Source of the DNA: Bdellovibrionales bacterium
GTDB taxonomy: Bacteria; Bdellovibrionota; Bdellovibrionia; Bdellovibrionales; UBA1609
Assembly: GCA_027459485.1 (NCBI GenBank)
Contig: DAIDIG010000001.1
Span: 1 to 64,000, forward strand
Direction of reading: 5' to 3'
Length of the DNA stretch: 64,000 nt
Shown here in pieces: positions 44,072-53,010 of this stretch. Position 1 is the first letter of the stretch; each line of letters begins with the position of its first letter. The position numbers and the translations under genes were made by a program. The notes beneath the pieces are model-generated. The model saw only the letters and a program-made list of their open reading frames with translations, made no database searches and was not told where the DNA came from.

Positions 44072-45406
44072 TTATGCCGCGGATTTTTGCGCGCCGATGA
44101 GACTACTGAATTCGGCCGCTAATTTCTCTGACTCGCCCAACATTTGATGGGGATGCGCTTGGTCAGTCGCAAGGCCGAGCAGTAGATGGGTCACCTGACC
44201 CGATGAATTCTTCACCGGTTGCACGAGTATGCACTTCGGTAAATCTTTGAACCCCCACTCTTTAAAGAAATCAGTATTGGCGGGTGTTTCAACGACATGA
44301 CCCAAGTACGGCTGCCCTGTGCGAAAGGCGATACGAAACGCGCTCGGCGGATTCAAGTTCCATACTTTTTTTGCACGGTCGCTTTGCGGACGAAAGCTTT
44401 CGTTCCAAATGATCGGTAAAAAATTATCTTTCGATATTTCGATGATCATCGAGCCGCTGAATTTCGTCGCCATACTTGAAAGAAATTGCGTGTGAAATCT
44501 CGTCACGGTACTCGTAGTAGTGCCTACGGATGGTTCGTTGGCACCCGATTCCTTCCGTTTGGGCACCACGGTTAACGTCGGCGGTTCAGAAAGCCCGGCG
44601 GGTCCTTTGTTCAGGGGCAAATTCGACGGAGCATCGAACCCGACTGGGGCATTCATAGTGTCGTCGCCAATTATGACATCGGCCGGTGCAACTTCGACAG
44701 GTGCCAGAGCATCCGCCGCGAGTTCCAGTGGGTCCGGCGAAATCGTAAGAGGATCGGCTGCTGTTACAGCTGGCGCCGAGGCAAGTGGATCCGGAATCGG
44801 TGCCGCGACGACAGAATCCCCGGTCGCGTTCGATAAATTGAGAAATCCGTCGGGGGCGAGCGTTTCTTCATCGTTCAAGACCGGCGTGGGCGGCGCTTTG
44901 AAAGCTGTTAACGTTAATCCGCTCGGCTCATCGGCCAGCAATGCTGGCGGCTCGGCCTCGGATGTCTGTTTATCCGGTGTGGGAGGGATGGATGCGAACG
45001 ATCGCTCCTCGGTCATCACAAGCGTCTGCCAGAATTGTTTTAAGTCTTTTGCTGACGCGAGTACCTGTTGAACCGGAAAGCTCCACTTCACATCCGTCGG
45101 CTCGACGCAGGCGATGTAAACGACATTGTCCCATTGTGCGATCGGGACCATGGCGGCCGACCAATTGGCGACGCCTTGAATAGCGGTCCACAATTCGGTG
45201 GATGCGCCTTGGGCGAAAAACTCCGGTCCAAGCGATGGGAGGCCGTAATAATCGCGAGCCCAAGCCGTGTACTCATCCTGCGGGATGCGGCCCGTTTGCA
45301 GGCACCAAAATGTAAAAGATTCGTCAGCCGGAGCTTCGCTCAGCCAAGATTGGTATTTTTCAGCGGAAATTTTAAGGCCCGAAACCCAGTCTTTGACAGT
45401 TTTCAT
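44072..45406 (-). CDS. Three-part protein: MshEN-like N-terminus, linker, GAF-like C-terminus
   Basis: A 444-residue protein with no signal peptide. Residues about 20-135 weakly resemble the MshEN/T2SSE-N fold (AWARDYYGLPSLGPEFF, AAMVPIAQWDNVVYIACVEPTD). Residues about 135-300 are an Ala/Pro/Asp-rich low-complexity linker. Residues about 305-444 resemble a GAF or sensor domain (FSGSMIIEISKDNFLPIIWN, CILVQPVKNSSGQVTHLLLGLA). If the first match is right, it could sense a nucleotide such as c-di-GMP. This is a weak reading by eye. Convergent with tsaE. Confidence 0.55.
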   Translation of the reverse strand: MKTVKDWVSGLKISAEKYQSWLSEAPADESFTFWCLQTGRIPQDEYTAWARDYYGLPSLGPEFFAQGASTELWTAIQGVANWSAAMVPIAQWDNVVYIACVEPTDVKWSFPVQQVLASAKDLKQFWQTLVMTEERSFASIPPTPDKQTSEAEPPALLADEPSGLTLTAFKAPPTPVLNDEETLAPDGFLNLSNATGDSVVAAPIPDPLASAPAVTAADPLTISPDPLELAADALAPVEVAPADVIIGDDTMNAPVGFDAPSNLPLNKGPAGLSEPPTLTVVPKRKESGANEPSVGTTTSTVTRFHTQFLSSMATKFSGSMIIEISKDNFLPIIWNESFRPQSDRAKKVWNLNPPSAFRIAFRTGQPYLGHVVETPANTDFFKEWGFKDLPKCILVQPVKNSSGQVTHLLLGLATDQAHPHQMLGESEKLAAEFSSLIGAQKSAA

Positions 45407-45487
45407 CCGTATTTATATCGGAAAATTTGCTTCGAAGCTTGACCACGACTTTCGTCGATGACCCACCTGTGGTAGGCTGCGCCGGCT

Positions 45488-46738
45488 ATGATAAAACCGA
45501 GCTGGTCCCTTAAAGACGCGGGTCGGATTTACCTTGACCACAATGCCACCACACCGCCGCTCCAATCGATTGTGGAGCATTTGCCGGAGTGGGCAACCAA
45601 GTGGGGTAATCCGTCCAGCATCCATTGGTCGGGTCGAGGCCCGAAAAATTTAATTCGCGATGCGCGCGAGAATTTGTCGCATCTCATCGGGTGTCATCCG
45701 CTTGAGCTGGTGTTCACCGGCGGGGGCAGCGAAAGCAATAACTCCGTTATCAAAGGCTTATTCGCGCAGCTGCGCGGCGGCGATCGCAACGAATATATCA
45801 CTTCGAGCGTCGAACATCCAAGCGTCGCGCGCTGTTTCGATTGGTTGCGTGAGCAAGGCGCGATCGTTCACTTCATCGGAGTTGATCGCGACGGCCGGCT
45901 TGACGTCGAACACTACAAACGCGCTTTATGCGAGCGGACCGCCTTGGTTTCGATCATGGCGGCGAACAACGAATCGGGTACGCTGTTCCCGGTTGCCGAA
46001 CTCGCGCAACTCGCACACGCGGTCGGGGCGAAATTTCACACCGATGCCGTGCAGACTCTGGGTAAGATCCCGGTCGACGTCGGTCATTGGGGAGTGGATT
46101 ACGCAACCTTTGCCTCTCACAAAATGTACGCCCTTAAGGGCGTCGGTTTGATATACGCAAAAAAAGGCGAGCGGCTTACGAGTCTCATTCACGGCGGTGG
46201 TCAGGAGCGCGGTCGCCGCGCTGGTACCGAAAACGCGCTGGCGATCGCGGCTTTTGCGTGGGCGGCCCACGAACACTTGAACCGAATTGCCGAACACTCC
46301 GCTCGCATGCGCGAATTACGTGATCGGTTCGAGCGCGATTTACTGGCGCGTGTGTCGCGAATTTCAATCACGGGCATCGGAACACTTTCACTAAGCGGTG
46401 CTGGTTTGGCGCGATTACCCAATACTTCGAGTCTCGTCATTGAGGGCGTCGATGGTGAAAGCTTACTTATGAATCTCGATCTCGAGGGAGTTTCGGTCAG
46501 CACGGGTGCCGCTTGTTCGAGCGGCAATCCGGAGCCGAGCCCGGTGCTGATGGCGATGGGGCTTAGCCGGCAAGAGGCGCAATCGAGCCTGCGCGTGAGT
46601 CTCGGTTGGGACACCACCGCCGAAGAAATCGCGCGGTTCACGGATATTTTGCAAAACGTAATCGAGAGACTGCGAAATCTACATGCATCTTTTGCGGCGA
46701 AGCGGTCGCATGGCGAGGGTACTTATGTCAGGTCTTGA
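45488..46738 (+). CDS. Cysteine desulfurase (NifS/IscS family)
   Basis: A 416-residue PLP enzyme that removes sulfur from cysteine for thio-modification and Fe-S assembly. DHNATTPP at the N-terminus, the PLP lysine in FASHKMYALKGVG, and the active Cys in STGAACSSGNPEPSP are visible. The next two genes modify tRNA with sulfur, so this desulfurase probably feeds MnmA. The 3' end overlaps mnmA by 14 bases. Confidence 0.94.
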   Translation: MIKPSWSLKDAGRIYLDHNATTPPLQSIVEHLPEWATKWGNPSSIHWSGRGPKNLIRDARENLSHLIGCHPLELVFTGGGSESNNSVIKGLFAQLRGGDRNEYITSSVEHPSVARCFDWLREQGAIVHFIGVDRDGRLDVEHYKRALCERTALVSIMAANNESGTLFPVAELAQLAHAVGAKFHTDAVQTLGKIPVDVGHWGVDYATFASHKMYALKGVGLIYAKKGERLTSLIHGGGQERGRRAGTENALAIAAFAWAAHEHLNRIAEHSARMRELRDRFERDLLARVSRISITGIGTLSLSGAGLARLPNTSSLVIEGVDGESLLMNLDLEGVSVSTGAACSSGNPEPSPVLMAMGLSRQEAQSSLRVSLGWDTTAEEIARFTDILQNVIERLRNLHASFAAKRSHGEGTYVRS

Positions 46739-47828
46739 AGCTACGAAACGCAAACCGCGGGTACTGGTTGCCATGTCGGGCGGGGTCGACAGTTCAGTCG
46801 CCGCCGCTGTGCTTTGCGAACAAGGTTACGACGTCATCGGCGTTACGATGCAGGTGTGGGATTATTCATCGAGCCATTGCGCGATCGAAGAAGGCAACGG
46901 CACGTGTTGCTCGAGCCTCGATGTGGACGACGCTCGATCTGTCGCGGATCGGCTGGGGATTCCGTTTTATGTCATCAATTGCGAAGACAAATTTAAAACG
47001 ACCGTCATCGACGACTTTGTTGGCAGATACCTGAAAGGCGAGACGCCGATCCCCTGTGTGAATTGCAATACGTTTTTAAAATTCGATCATTTGTTGATGA
47101 AGATGCGCGAATTACAATGCGATTTTTTGGCGACCGGGCATTATGCGCGAATCGAAGAGCGAAGCGGTGAGCCGGTGATCGTGACAAGCGAAGATTCGTG
47201 GAAGGATCAGACCTACTTTCTCTTCACGCTCAATCGCGATATTTTAAAGCATTTACTGTTCCCGATCGGCGGTTGGCAAAAGCCGGAGGTTCGAGCTTAC
47301 GCCGAAAAAATCGGTCTACCAGTCGCGCGAAAAAAAGACTCAACGGGAATTTGCTTTATAGGCAAGAAAAACAGCTACGCGAGTTTTATCGAGTCGCAAG
47401 TTCCCTCGCAAAAGTTAAAACCCGGTGTCATCCGTCGCTATCCGACCGGCGAATTTTTGGCCGAACACAAAGGCATTCACCATTTTACGATCGGGCAGCG
47501 CAAAGGTTTCGGCATCGCCGTCGGCCAGCCGATATACGTCGTAAAAATCGACGCTGAAACGGCGACTGTCTGGATGGGCGATGAGTCGCATCTACTTTCA
47601 TCGCGGGTGGATGTTCACGGAGTGAATTGGCTCTCTGACGTCAAAGATGGCGAATCATTGCGCGTGAAAATTCGTTATGCTCATAGCGGTGCTGATGCGG
47701 TTGTCCGAATTCACGACCGCGATTGTGTCGAACTGCAATTCAACGAACCGCAGAGAGCCGTGACGCGCGGGCAGGCGGCGGTCTTTTATCGAGATCATGA
47801 TCTTTTGGGTGGCGGATGGATTCGATAG
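46725..47828 (+). CDS. mnmA: tRNA-specific 2-thiouridylase
   Basis: A 367-residue enzyme placing sulfur at U34 of Lys, Glu and Gln tRNAs. The PP-loop is VAMSGGVDSS, the nucleophile Cys is in PCVNCNTFLKF, and the persulfide Cys is in DSTGICFIGKKN. The frame opens at 46683, but ATG at 46725 has GAGGGT and starts at the family N-terminus. It overlaps the desulfurase gene and, by 13 bases, mtaB. Confidence 0.96.
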   Translation: MSGLEATKRKPRVLVAMSGGVDSSVAAAVLCEQGYDVIGVTMQVWDYSSSHCAIEEGNGTCCSSLDVDDARSVADRLGIPFYVINCEDKFKTTVIDDFVGRYLKGETPIPCVNCNTFLKFDHLLMKMRELQCDFLATGHYARIEERSGEPVIVTSEDSWKDQTYFLFTLNRDILKHLLFPIGGWQKPEVRAYAEKIGLPVARKKDSTGICFIGKKNSYASFIESQVPSQKLKPGVIRRYPTGEFLAEHKGIHHFTIGQRKGFGIAVGQPIYVVKIDAETATVWMGDESHLLSSRVDVHGVNWLSDVKDGESLRVKIRYAHSGADAVVRIHDRDCVELQFNEPQRAVTRGQAAVFYRDHDLLGGGWIR

Positions 47829-49174
47829 AATTCTCGAAACCATCGACCGCAGCTCATGATGTGACGTTTCAGCTGGCAACGTTCGGTTGCAAAGTGAACA
47901 CTTATGACTCGGGCTTACTCGAGGCTCGACTCCAAAAAGGCGGTTTTTCAGCGCACCTTGAGAGCGCGCGGTCAAATGAGGCAGGGCCCCGCCCGATTGT
48001 GCATATCTTGAACAGCTGTGCCGTGACGGGAGAAGCCACACAAGAAGCGATACGCCAAGCGCGCAAGTTAAAACGAGAAGACCCGAATTGTTTGGTGGTC
48101 ATGACTGGATGCGCGGCGCAAGTCGATACAGATAAATTAGTTGAACAACCCGCGATTGACCTGATTGTTGCCAACTCCCACAAAACAAATATTGTAGACC
48201 TAATTAGACAAAGCTTGGATGCGAAAAGAGCGCTGGGCGAGCCGATCGGTCGCGTGCATAAGTCAAATATTTTTAAGCACGACGACTTGGGCGCGGGCGG
48301 GGGGCTAGAGTCGTCCCATACTCGAGCCTATTTAAAGATTCAAGACGGCTGCAACAGTTTTTGCACATTTTGCGTAATCCCGTTCGCAAGGGGTAAAAGC
48401 CGTTCGTTGCCAATCGAAGATTTGCGCCGGCGCACCAATGAACTTTTGGCCGAAGGCGCTCGTGAAATCGTTTTGACCGGTGTTCACATCGGCGACTACG
48501 AATTCGGGCTTGAAAACTTGATTGAGGATTTACTTCTTCGAACGCGCGTACCAAGACTGCGCCTGACGAGCCTCGAACCGATTGAACTGAGCGATCGTCT
48601 TCTCGAATTGTACGCCGACCCCCGGCTTTGCCCTCATTTTCACATGAGTATACAAAGCGCATCGACATCCGTTTTGCACCGGATGAAGCGCAAATATAGT
48701 TCAAGCGAGGTGATTACGGCGTTACATAACATTTATGCGCGCATTCCGAGCGCGTTTGTTGGTATGGACGTGATTGCCGGCTTCCCCGCTGAGTCAGAAG
48801 CAGAGTTTGCCGACACCTATGGGCGTTTAGTCGAATCGCCATGGACTCGTCTACACGTGTTTCCGTACAGCGAGCGGCCGGGTACCTATGCCGCGCGCCT
48901 TAAAGACAAAGTAGACCCAGTGACGATCGCCCGGCGGGCGAGTCGTTTGCGAGAGCTCAGCCGCGAGCGCTATTTGGCGAAAGCCAACGAGCAAATCGGA
49001 TCTACAAAGAAAGTGCTGGTTCTTAGAAACGGCAAAGGTCTCACGCGTGACTATTGGAATATAGAACTCACTTCGGCGTCGACCTCGAATTGCGAGGTCG
49101 CAGTGCGTGTGACCGGCCTTTCGATTACAGCCGGCGGAGTTGAGGCTCCGCCGCTGATTGGCGAGTTGGCTTAG
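47816..49174 (+). CDS. mtaB: tRNA t6A37 methylthiotransferase (MtaB type)
   Basis: A 452-residue radical SAM methylthiotransferase. The N-terminal UPF0004 domain has three Cys, in TFGCKVNTYDS, LNSCAVTGEA and VMTGCAAQVD. The radical SAM cluster is CNSFCTFCVIPFARGKSRS. A short TRAM-like C-terminus follows. It converts t6A37 to ms2t6A37. It ends the desulfurase-mnmA-mtaB set and overlaps the convergent AAA+ gene by four bases. Confidence 0.93.
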   Translation: MDSIEFSKPSTAAHDVTFQLATFGCKVNTYDSGLLEARLQKGGFSAHLESARSNEAGPRPIVHILNSCAVTGEATQEAIRQARKLKREDPNCLVVMTGCAAQVDTDKLVEQPAIDLIVANSHKTNIVDLIRQSLDAKRALGEPIGRVHKSNIFKHDDLGAGGGLESSHTRAYLKIQDGCNSFCTFCVIPFARGKSRSLPIEDLRRRTNELLAEGAREIVLTGVHIGDYEFGLENLIEDLLLRTRVPRLRLTSLEPIELSDRLLELYADPRLCPHFHMSIQSASTSVLHRMKRKYSSSEVITALHNIYARIPSAFVGMDVIAGFPAESEAEFADTYGRLVESPWTRLHVFPYSERPGTYAARLKDKVDPVTIARRASRLRELSRERYLAKANEQIGSTKKVLVLRNGKGLTRDYWNIELTSASTSNCEVAVRVTGLSITAGGVEAPPLIGELA

Positions 49175-51111
49175 GTGTTACTACCTGGTGGCGGTGTGGG
49201 CGGAAGTGCGATCGTACGCGACATCAAATATTCAAAGTATCGAACGACGTAGTTGGGCGTTTGGTAAGCCGGTCCCACTTTTGCTTGGAGATGCGCTAGG
49301 TATTTGCCGGACTCCGTCAGCGCCGATGCGAGCATACCATAAAGTGCTTTTTTGTTTGAGTCGCGAATAAACGTCAGTCTGCGCATGCCGTAAGTTACAA
49401 TGGTTAAATAATACGGCTCGAGCGTTAAACTTGAGTCCGCAGACCGAAGTTCTGCGCCGTCTCTTCGCATCAGTTCGATGGTCACTTCGCTGTTTTTATA
49501 ACCGCAATGTGGGACGACTTTTGGCATTCTCTCAAGAAAATCGCTCAACACTTGATCAGAATAGTAAGGCGCAGTTCGCGAGTAGCTCGCCATCTTTGCG
49601 AGCTTGATGCAATCGTTGGCCTCGTTCAAATTTTGTAAAAACATTTTATAGTGCGCTTGATTACGAACTTCGCTGAAATCGTAAATCAGATTATCAAAGC
49701 CGTCGCCGTTAAGTTGGCCGTCATTTCTAGGTGTGTTTTTAGCGGGACCCAAGGCCTTTTGACTGACGGCGTAAGTATCGTCGGCCTCATTCGGATCTTT
49801 TGGCATTTCCGGTGCTGGAATATTCGGGCCATAAAATTCTTTATACAGCTCAATCTGCTTTTCCCACGTCCATCCGTGTAGGACGCGATGAAAGGTAAGC
49901 CGTTGACCGTCATCAGATACCTTAACGTCCACGACATCGCCGGCCTTAAGATCACCCGATCCGATTAGATTTTCGAGGGGCTTGGTTATCAGTTTTTCAA
50001 CAAGACGGCGAATGCTTCGCCCACCCATCGTTGGGTCAAACCCTTTATCAAGCAGGTATGCGCGAGCTTGTGGCGTAACATTAAACAGTATGCGCGCATT
50101 TTCGTTTTCGTTAGCGAAAAAACTCTCGCGTTGGGCCGCTGCCAGTCGCATGTTGAGAATCTGTTCAGCATCGGACCTTGTTGTCGGCAGAAAGACAAAC
50201 GTGTCTTCGATACGATTTCGAAATTCGGGCGAAAGCCCGTCTGATATCGCGCTCAGAGTGACACCAGTAAGATCTTGATCGAGCTTCTCTTCAACTGATG
50301 TCGGCACAAAACCTATGAATTTATTTTGGCTGTGCAGAATATCTTGCATCTGGCCCTGGCCAAGGTTCGTGGTCATAACAAAAATGGTGTGAGAAAAATC
50401 GAGAGTCGGATTATCTTTACCCGACAAAGTCATCTTACCTTTTTCCAAAGCGCCAAGAAGAAGCCGTTTCAGGTCATCGTGGGCTTTCTCTAGCTCATCC
50501 ACTAGTACGATGTTTACTTTGTAGACCGGGCTTGTTCGTGAATCGAGAACCTCTTGCGTTATGAGAGTGGCGTCGCCGTGGCCTATATAACTTGGTGGTG
50601 CACCAAGCAAGCGAGTTGTCATATGCCCCTGCTGCATTTCACCGCAATCAATCGTAGTGACATCGTCTTTATTTAGGCCGATGGCTTGTGCTAATGCGAG
50701 CGGCGATTCAGATTTGCCGGTTCCGGTAATGCCACCGAGTAGAAACACTCCTGCCGGGCGCTTTGGGTCTTTTGTGCCGAGAGCCGCGCTTTGCACGGCA
50801 AGCGCAAAAGCGCGCTTCATATCATCGTGCCCTATCAGGTATTTGCCCATGTTTGCATAAACCGTCTGTGCGATAGGACCAAGTTTGTTGGCATTGAGTT
50901 CGCCTTGTGGATTCGCAAAAAACTGCGGCCCGTTCGGCTCGTTCTTATCGATCATTTTCGCCGCTTTTTCTTGCAATTGTTCAGAGGTGAGCCCGCCGGT
51001 CATCAGTATGGATGAACAGTCTTGAGCGGCCTCGGCGAACGCGGCCTTGATGCGATAGCCCGATAAAAACGTGAAACAAACAGCAGCCAATACCCAGTTT
51101 TTTTGTGACAT
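49171..51111 (-). CDS. ClpB-type AAA+ ATPase with an export-like N-terminus
   Basis: A 646-residue protein. Residues about 6-26 are hydrophobic and end AAFA, like a signal peptide, though RIK follows the core. Residues about 75-410 match a single HSP100 (ClpA/ClpB D2) AAA+ module: Walker A GGITGTGKS (126-134), pore loop GAPPSYIG with Tyr175, Walker B LVDELEKAH with Asp205 and Glu206, sensor-1 Asn249, Arg fingers 298 and 300, and sensor-2 GGR (363-365). Residues 415-646 are unassigned. ATG at 51111 has AAGGGG at nine bases; ATG at 51120 touches that site. Confidence 0.78.
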   Translation of the reverse strand: MSQKNWVLAAVCFTFLSGYRIKAAFAEAAQDCSSILMTGGLTSEQLQEKAAKMIDKNEPNGPQFFANPQGELNANKLGPIAQTVYANMGKYLIGHDDMKRAFALAVQSAALGTKDPKRPAGVFLLGGITGTGKSESPLALAQAIGLNKDDVTTIDCGEMQQGHMTTRLLGAPPSYIGHGDATLITQEVLDSRTSPVYKVNIVLVDELEKAHDDLKRLLLGALEKGKMTLSGKDNPTLDFSHTIFVMTTNLGQGQMQDILHSQNKFIGFVPTSVEEKLDQDLTGVTLSAISDGLSPEFRNRIEDTFVFLPTTRSDAEQILNMRLAAAQRESFFANENENARILFNVTPQARAYLLDKGFDPTMGGRSIRRLVEKLITKPLENLIGSGDLKAGDVVDVKVSDDGQRLTFHRVLHGWTWEKQIELYKEFYGPNIPAPEMPKDPNEADDTYAVSQKALGPAKNTPRNDGQLNGDGFDNLIYDFSEVRNQAHYKMFLQNLNEANDCIKLAKMASYSRTAPYYSDQVLSDFLERMPKVVPHCGYKNSEVTIELMRRDGAELRSADSSLTLEPYYLTIVTYGMRRLTFIRDSNKKALYGMLASALTESGKYLAHLQAKVGPAYQTPNYVVRYFEYLMSRTIALPPTPPPGSNT

Positions 51112-51217
51112 GCGAGACATCCCCTTTTTAAGAAAGGCAAGTTTAAGGAGTTCGATGTTAGCAAAACAATATTGAAAATTTACAAACAGCAGAACGAGGG
51201 CCTATGGGGGATCGGTC

Positions 51218-51242
51218 AGCGCGGTAACCGTTGCGCTTTTTT
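51218..51242 (+). terminator. Hairpin with a six-U run
   Basis: AGCGC (51218-51222) pairs with GCGCT (51233-51237), with further GG-CC pairing inside, followed by six T residues. It is a good intrinsic terminator on the plus strand, yet no plus-strand gene ends here; mtaB ends 2 kb upstream. It may end a short transcript that starts near 51120 or shield the rnc promoter. Confidence 0.4.
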
Positions 51243-51250
51243 CAATGTAC

Positions 51251-51256
51251 TATAAT
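51251..51256 (+). promoter_or_regulatory. Candidate -10 element for rnc-era-der
   Basis: TATAAT lies 112 bases upstream of the rnc ATG. A consensus -35 is not seen; TTGCGC sits only 14 bases upstream. A small hairpin (TATAAG/CTTATA, 51274-51290) follows in the presumed leader. Confidence 0.35.
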
Positions 51257-51367
51257 TCGATTTGAGGCAACCTTATAAGATAGGCTTATACATTCCCAAT
51301 TTTGTGATCTGCGATGGATTGCACGAAGTTGACGCACAGCTTAATCGCTGATACAACCGCCCGTACA

Positions 51368-52111
51368 ATGGAAATGAAACTGGCTGAACTTCTGCGGGCA
51401 CGTTTCGGTTATACGTTTATTAAGCCGGAGCTACTTGAGCAGGCAATGACTCATAAAAGTTATCATCATGAAATCCGCGAGAAATCTCGCGGTGATAACG
51501 AGCGCTTCGAACTTTTAGGCGATGCCGTTCTCGATCTCGCGCTGACCGCAGATCTTATGGATCGTTTTCCCGATCAAACGGAAGGGGAGCTTTCAAAGAT
51601 GCGCGCGAGTCTTGTAAACGAGGCTGTCTTGGCCGAGATAGCGAAGGAACTCACGATCGATCACGAATTGCGCCTTGGCAAAGGTGAGCGGCAGACCGGA
51701 GGCGCTTCGAAACCACGATTGCTCGCCTGCGGGCTGGAGGCGCTGTTTGGGGCTCTATTTCTTGATGGCCAATATGCGGCTGCGGCTGATTGTATTCGAG
51801 AAATTTTTAAATCGCGAGTCGATCAGCTCGATCTCACGACGCACTTTCGTGGCGACTACAAAACCCGTTTGCAAGAGCGATTACAAATGAGCCAGCGGCG
51901 AACTCCCTGCTACGAAATTGAGAAAGAAGAGGGCCCGGATCACGATAAGACCTTTCATGTGCTGCTTCGCTTGGGCCCGGATGTATTCGCTCGTGGGAGC
52001 GGTCGAAGTAAAAAACAAGCCGAACAAGAAGCGGCTCGGTTGGCGCTACTCGCGCTTGAAAACGGGCCAAACGGTGACGATCTCGCCGGTTACGCGCAGG
52101 GCGAGTTATGA
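51368..52111 (+). CDS. rnc: Ribonuclease III
   Basis: A 247-residue double-strand-specific RNase. The catalytic motif is DNERFELLGDAVLDL, followed by TEGELSKMRASLVNE and ALFGALFLDG. The C-terminal dsRNA-binding domain runs from about residue 175 (DYKTRLQERLQ to SKKQAEQEAARLAL). The frame opens at 51314; ATG at 51368 or 51374 starts the family N-terminus. It processes rRNA and regulates mRNAs. era overlaps its stop by four bases. Confidence 0.96.
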   Translation: MEMKLAELLRARFGYTFIKPELLEQAMTHKSYHHEIREKSRGDNERFELLGDAVLDLALTADLMDRFPDQTEGELSKMRASLVNEAVLAEIAKELTIDHELRLGKGERQTGGASKPRLLACGLEALFGALFLDGQYAAAADCIREIFKSRVDQLDLTTHFRGDYKTRLQERLQMSQRRTPCYEIEKEEGPDHDKTFHVLLRLGPDVFARGSGRSKKQAEQEAARLALLALENGPNGDDLAGYAQGEL

Positions 52112-53010
52112 AATCGGGATTTGTTTCTCTAATCGGCCTGCCCAACGCAGGTAAAAGTACCCTCGTGAATGCCCTTGTCGGCGAGAAGGTCGGCATCGTC
52201 TCGGCCAAACCACAGACCACACGCCGGCGCGTGGTCGGTATTTACAACGATAACGAAACTCAGGCGTGTTTCATTGATTCCCCCGGTAAAATCAAAGGCG
52301 AGAGTGGGCTGAACCGTTTTCTCGAGTGCGAATGCGAGGCCGTCTTGAAAGACGGCGATGTGCTTTTAGCCGTGTTGAATGTCGACTGCCCGAAACTCCA
52401 GGACCTTCTTGATATTATTCATTTTGCCGCCAAACAAAAAAAGCCATGGTTGGCTATTGTTACCAAAACAGATCTCGACGACGGGCGCCGTGAAGCGATT
52501 TTGCGGCAAGAGCTTGTGCAATTAAAAGCTTCCACCGTCGCTGTCAGCGTTGCGAAGAATCCCAATGCGGCCCGTGAACGCGTGATGCCGTTTATTCGCG
52601 AACTGTTACCCGCAGGGCCGCCGCTTTTTGATGGCGCGATTTACACAACACAATCTGAGCGCGAACTCGTGGCCGAGATCATTCGCGAAAAATGTTTTGA
52701 AAATGTGCACAAAGAAGTGCCGTACGGGTTAGCCGTCCGCATTTTAAAGTTCGAGGAGCCAGCCGAGTCGCGAGGTGCTCGCGGCATACCCAAAATCGAA
52801 GCTGAAATTATTGTAGCGAAAGAAAGTTTTGTGCCGATCGTGCTTGGTGAAAACGGGCGGCGGATTCGCCACATCGGCGTCGAAGCGAGACGCGAGATCG
52901 AGAAACTGCTCGGCCAGCAAATTTTTTTGAAGACCCACGTGAAACTGAAGCGCGATTGGCCGAAAAGCTCGGCCGTTATGCGGGAGCTTGGCTATGTCTC
53001 AAATGATTAG
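52108..53010 (+). CDS. era: GTPase Era
   Basis: A 300-residue GTPase of 30S maturation. G1 is GLPNAGKST, G3 is FIDSPGK (usually DTPG), and G4 is TKTD. The C-terminal KH domain (residues about 200-300) has IVAKESFVPIVLGENGRRIRHIG with GxxG. It overlaps rnc and, by 17 bases, der. Confidence 0.95.
   Translation: MKSGFVSLIGLPNAGKSTLVNALVGEKVGIVSAKPQTTRRRVVGIYNDNETQACFIDSPGKIKGESGLNRFLECECEAVLKDGDVLLAVLNVDCPKLQDLLDIIHFAAKQKKPWLAIVTKTDLDDGRREAILRQELVQLKASTVAVSVAKNPNAARERVMPFIRELLPAGPPLFDGAIYTTQSERELVAEIIREKCFENVHKEVPYGLAVRILKFEEPAESRGARGIPKIEAEIIVAKESFVPIVLGENGRRIRHIGVEARREIEKLLGQQIFLKTHVKLKRDWPKSSAVMRELGYVSND

Noticed and set aside
44044-44091. CGCAAAA and TTTTGCG as a shared terminator of tsaE and the convergent gene
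   Set aside because: The loop is 34 bases and one arm lies in coding sequence, so the stem is too weak to support a terminator call.
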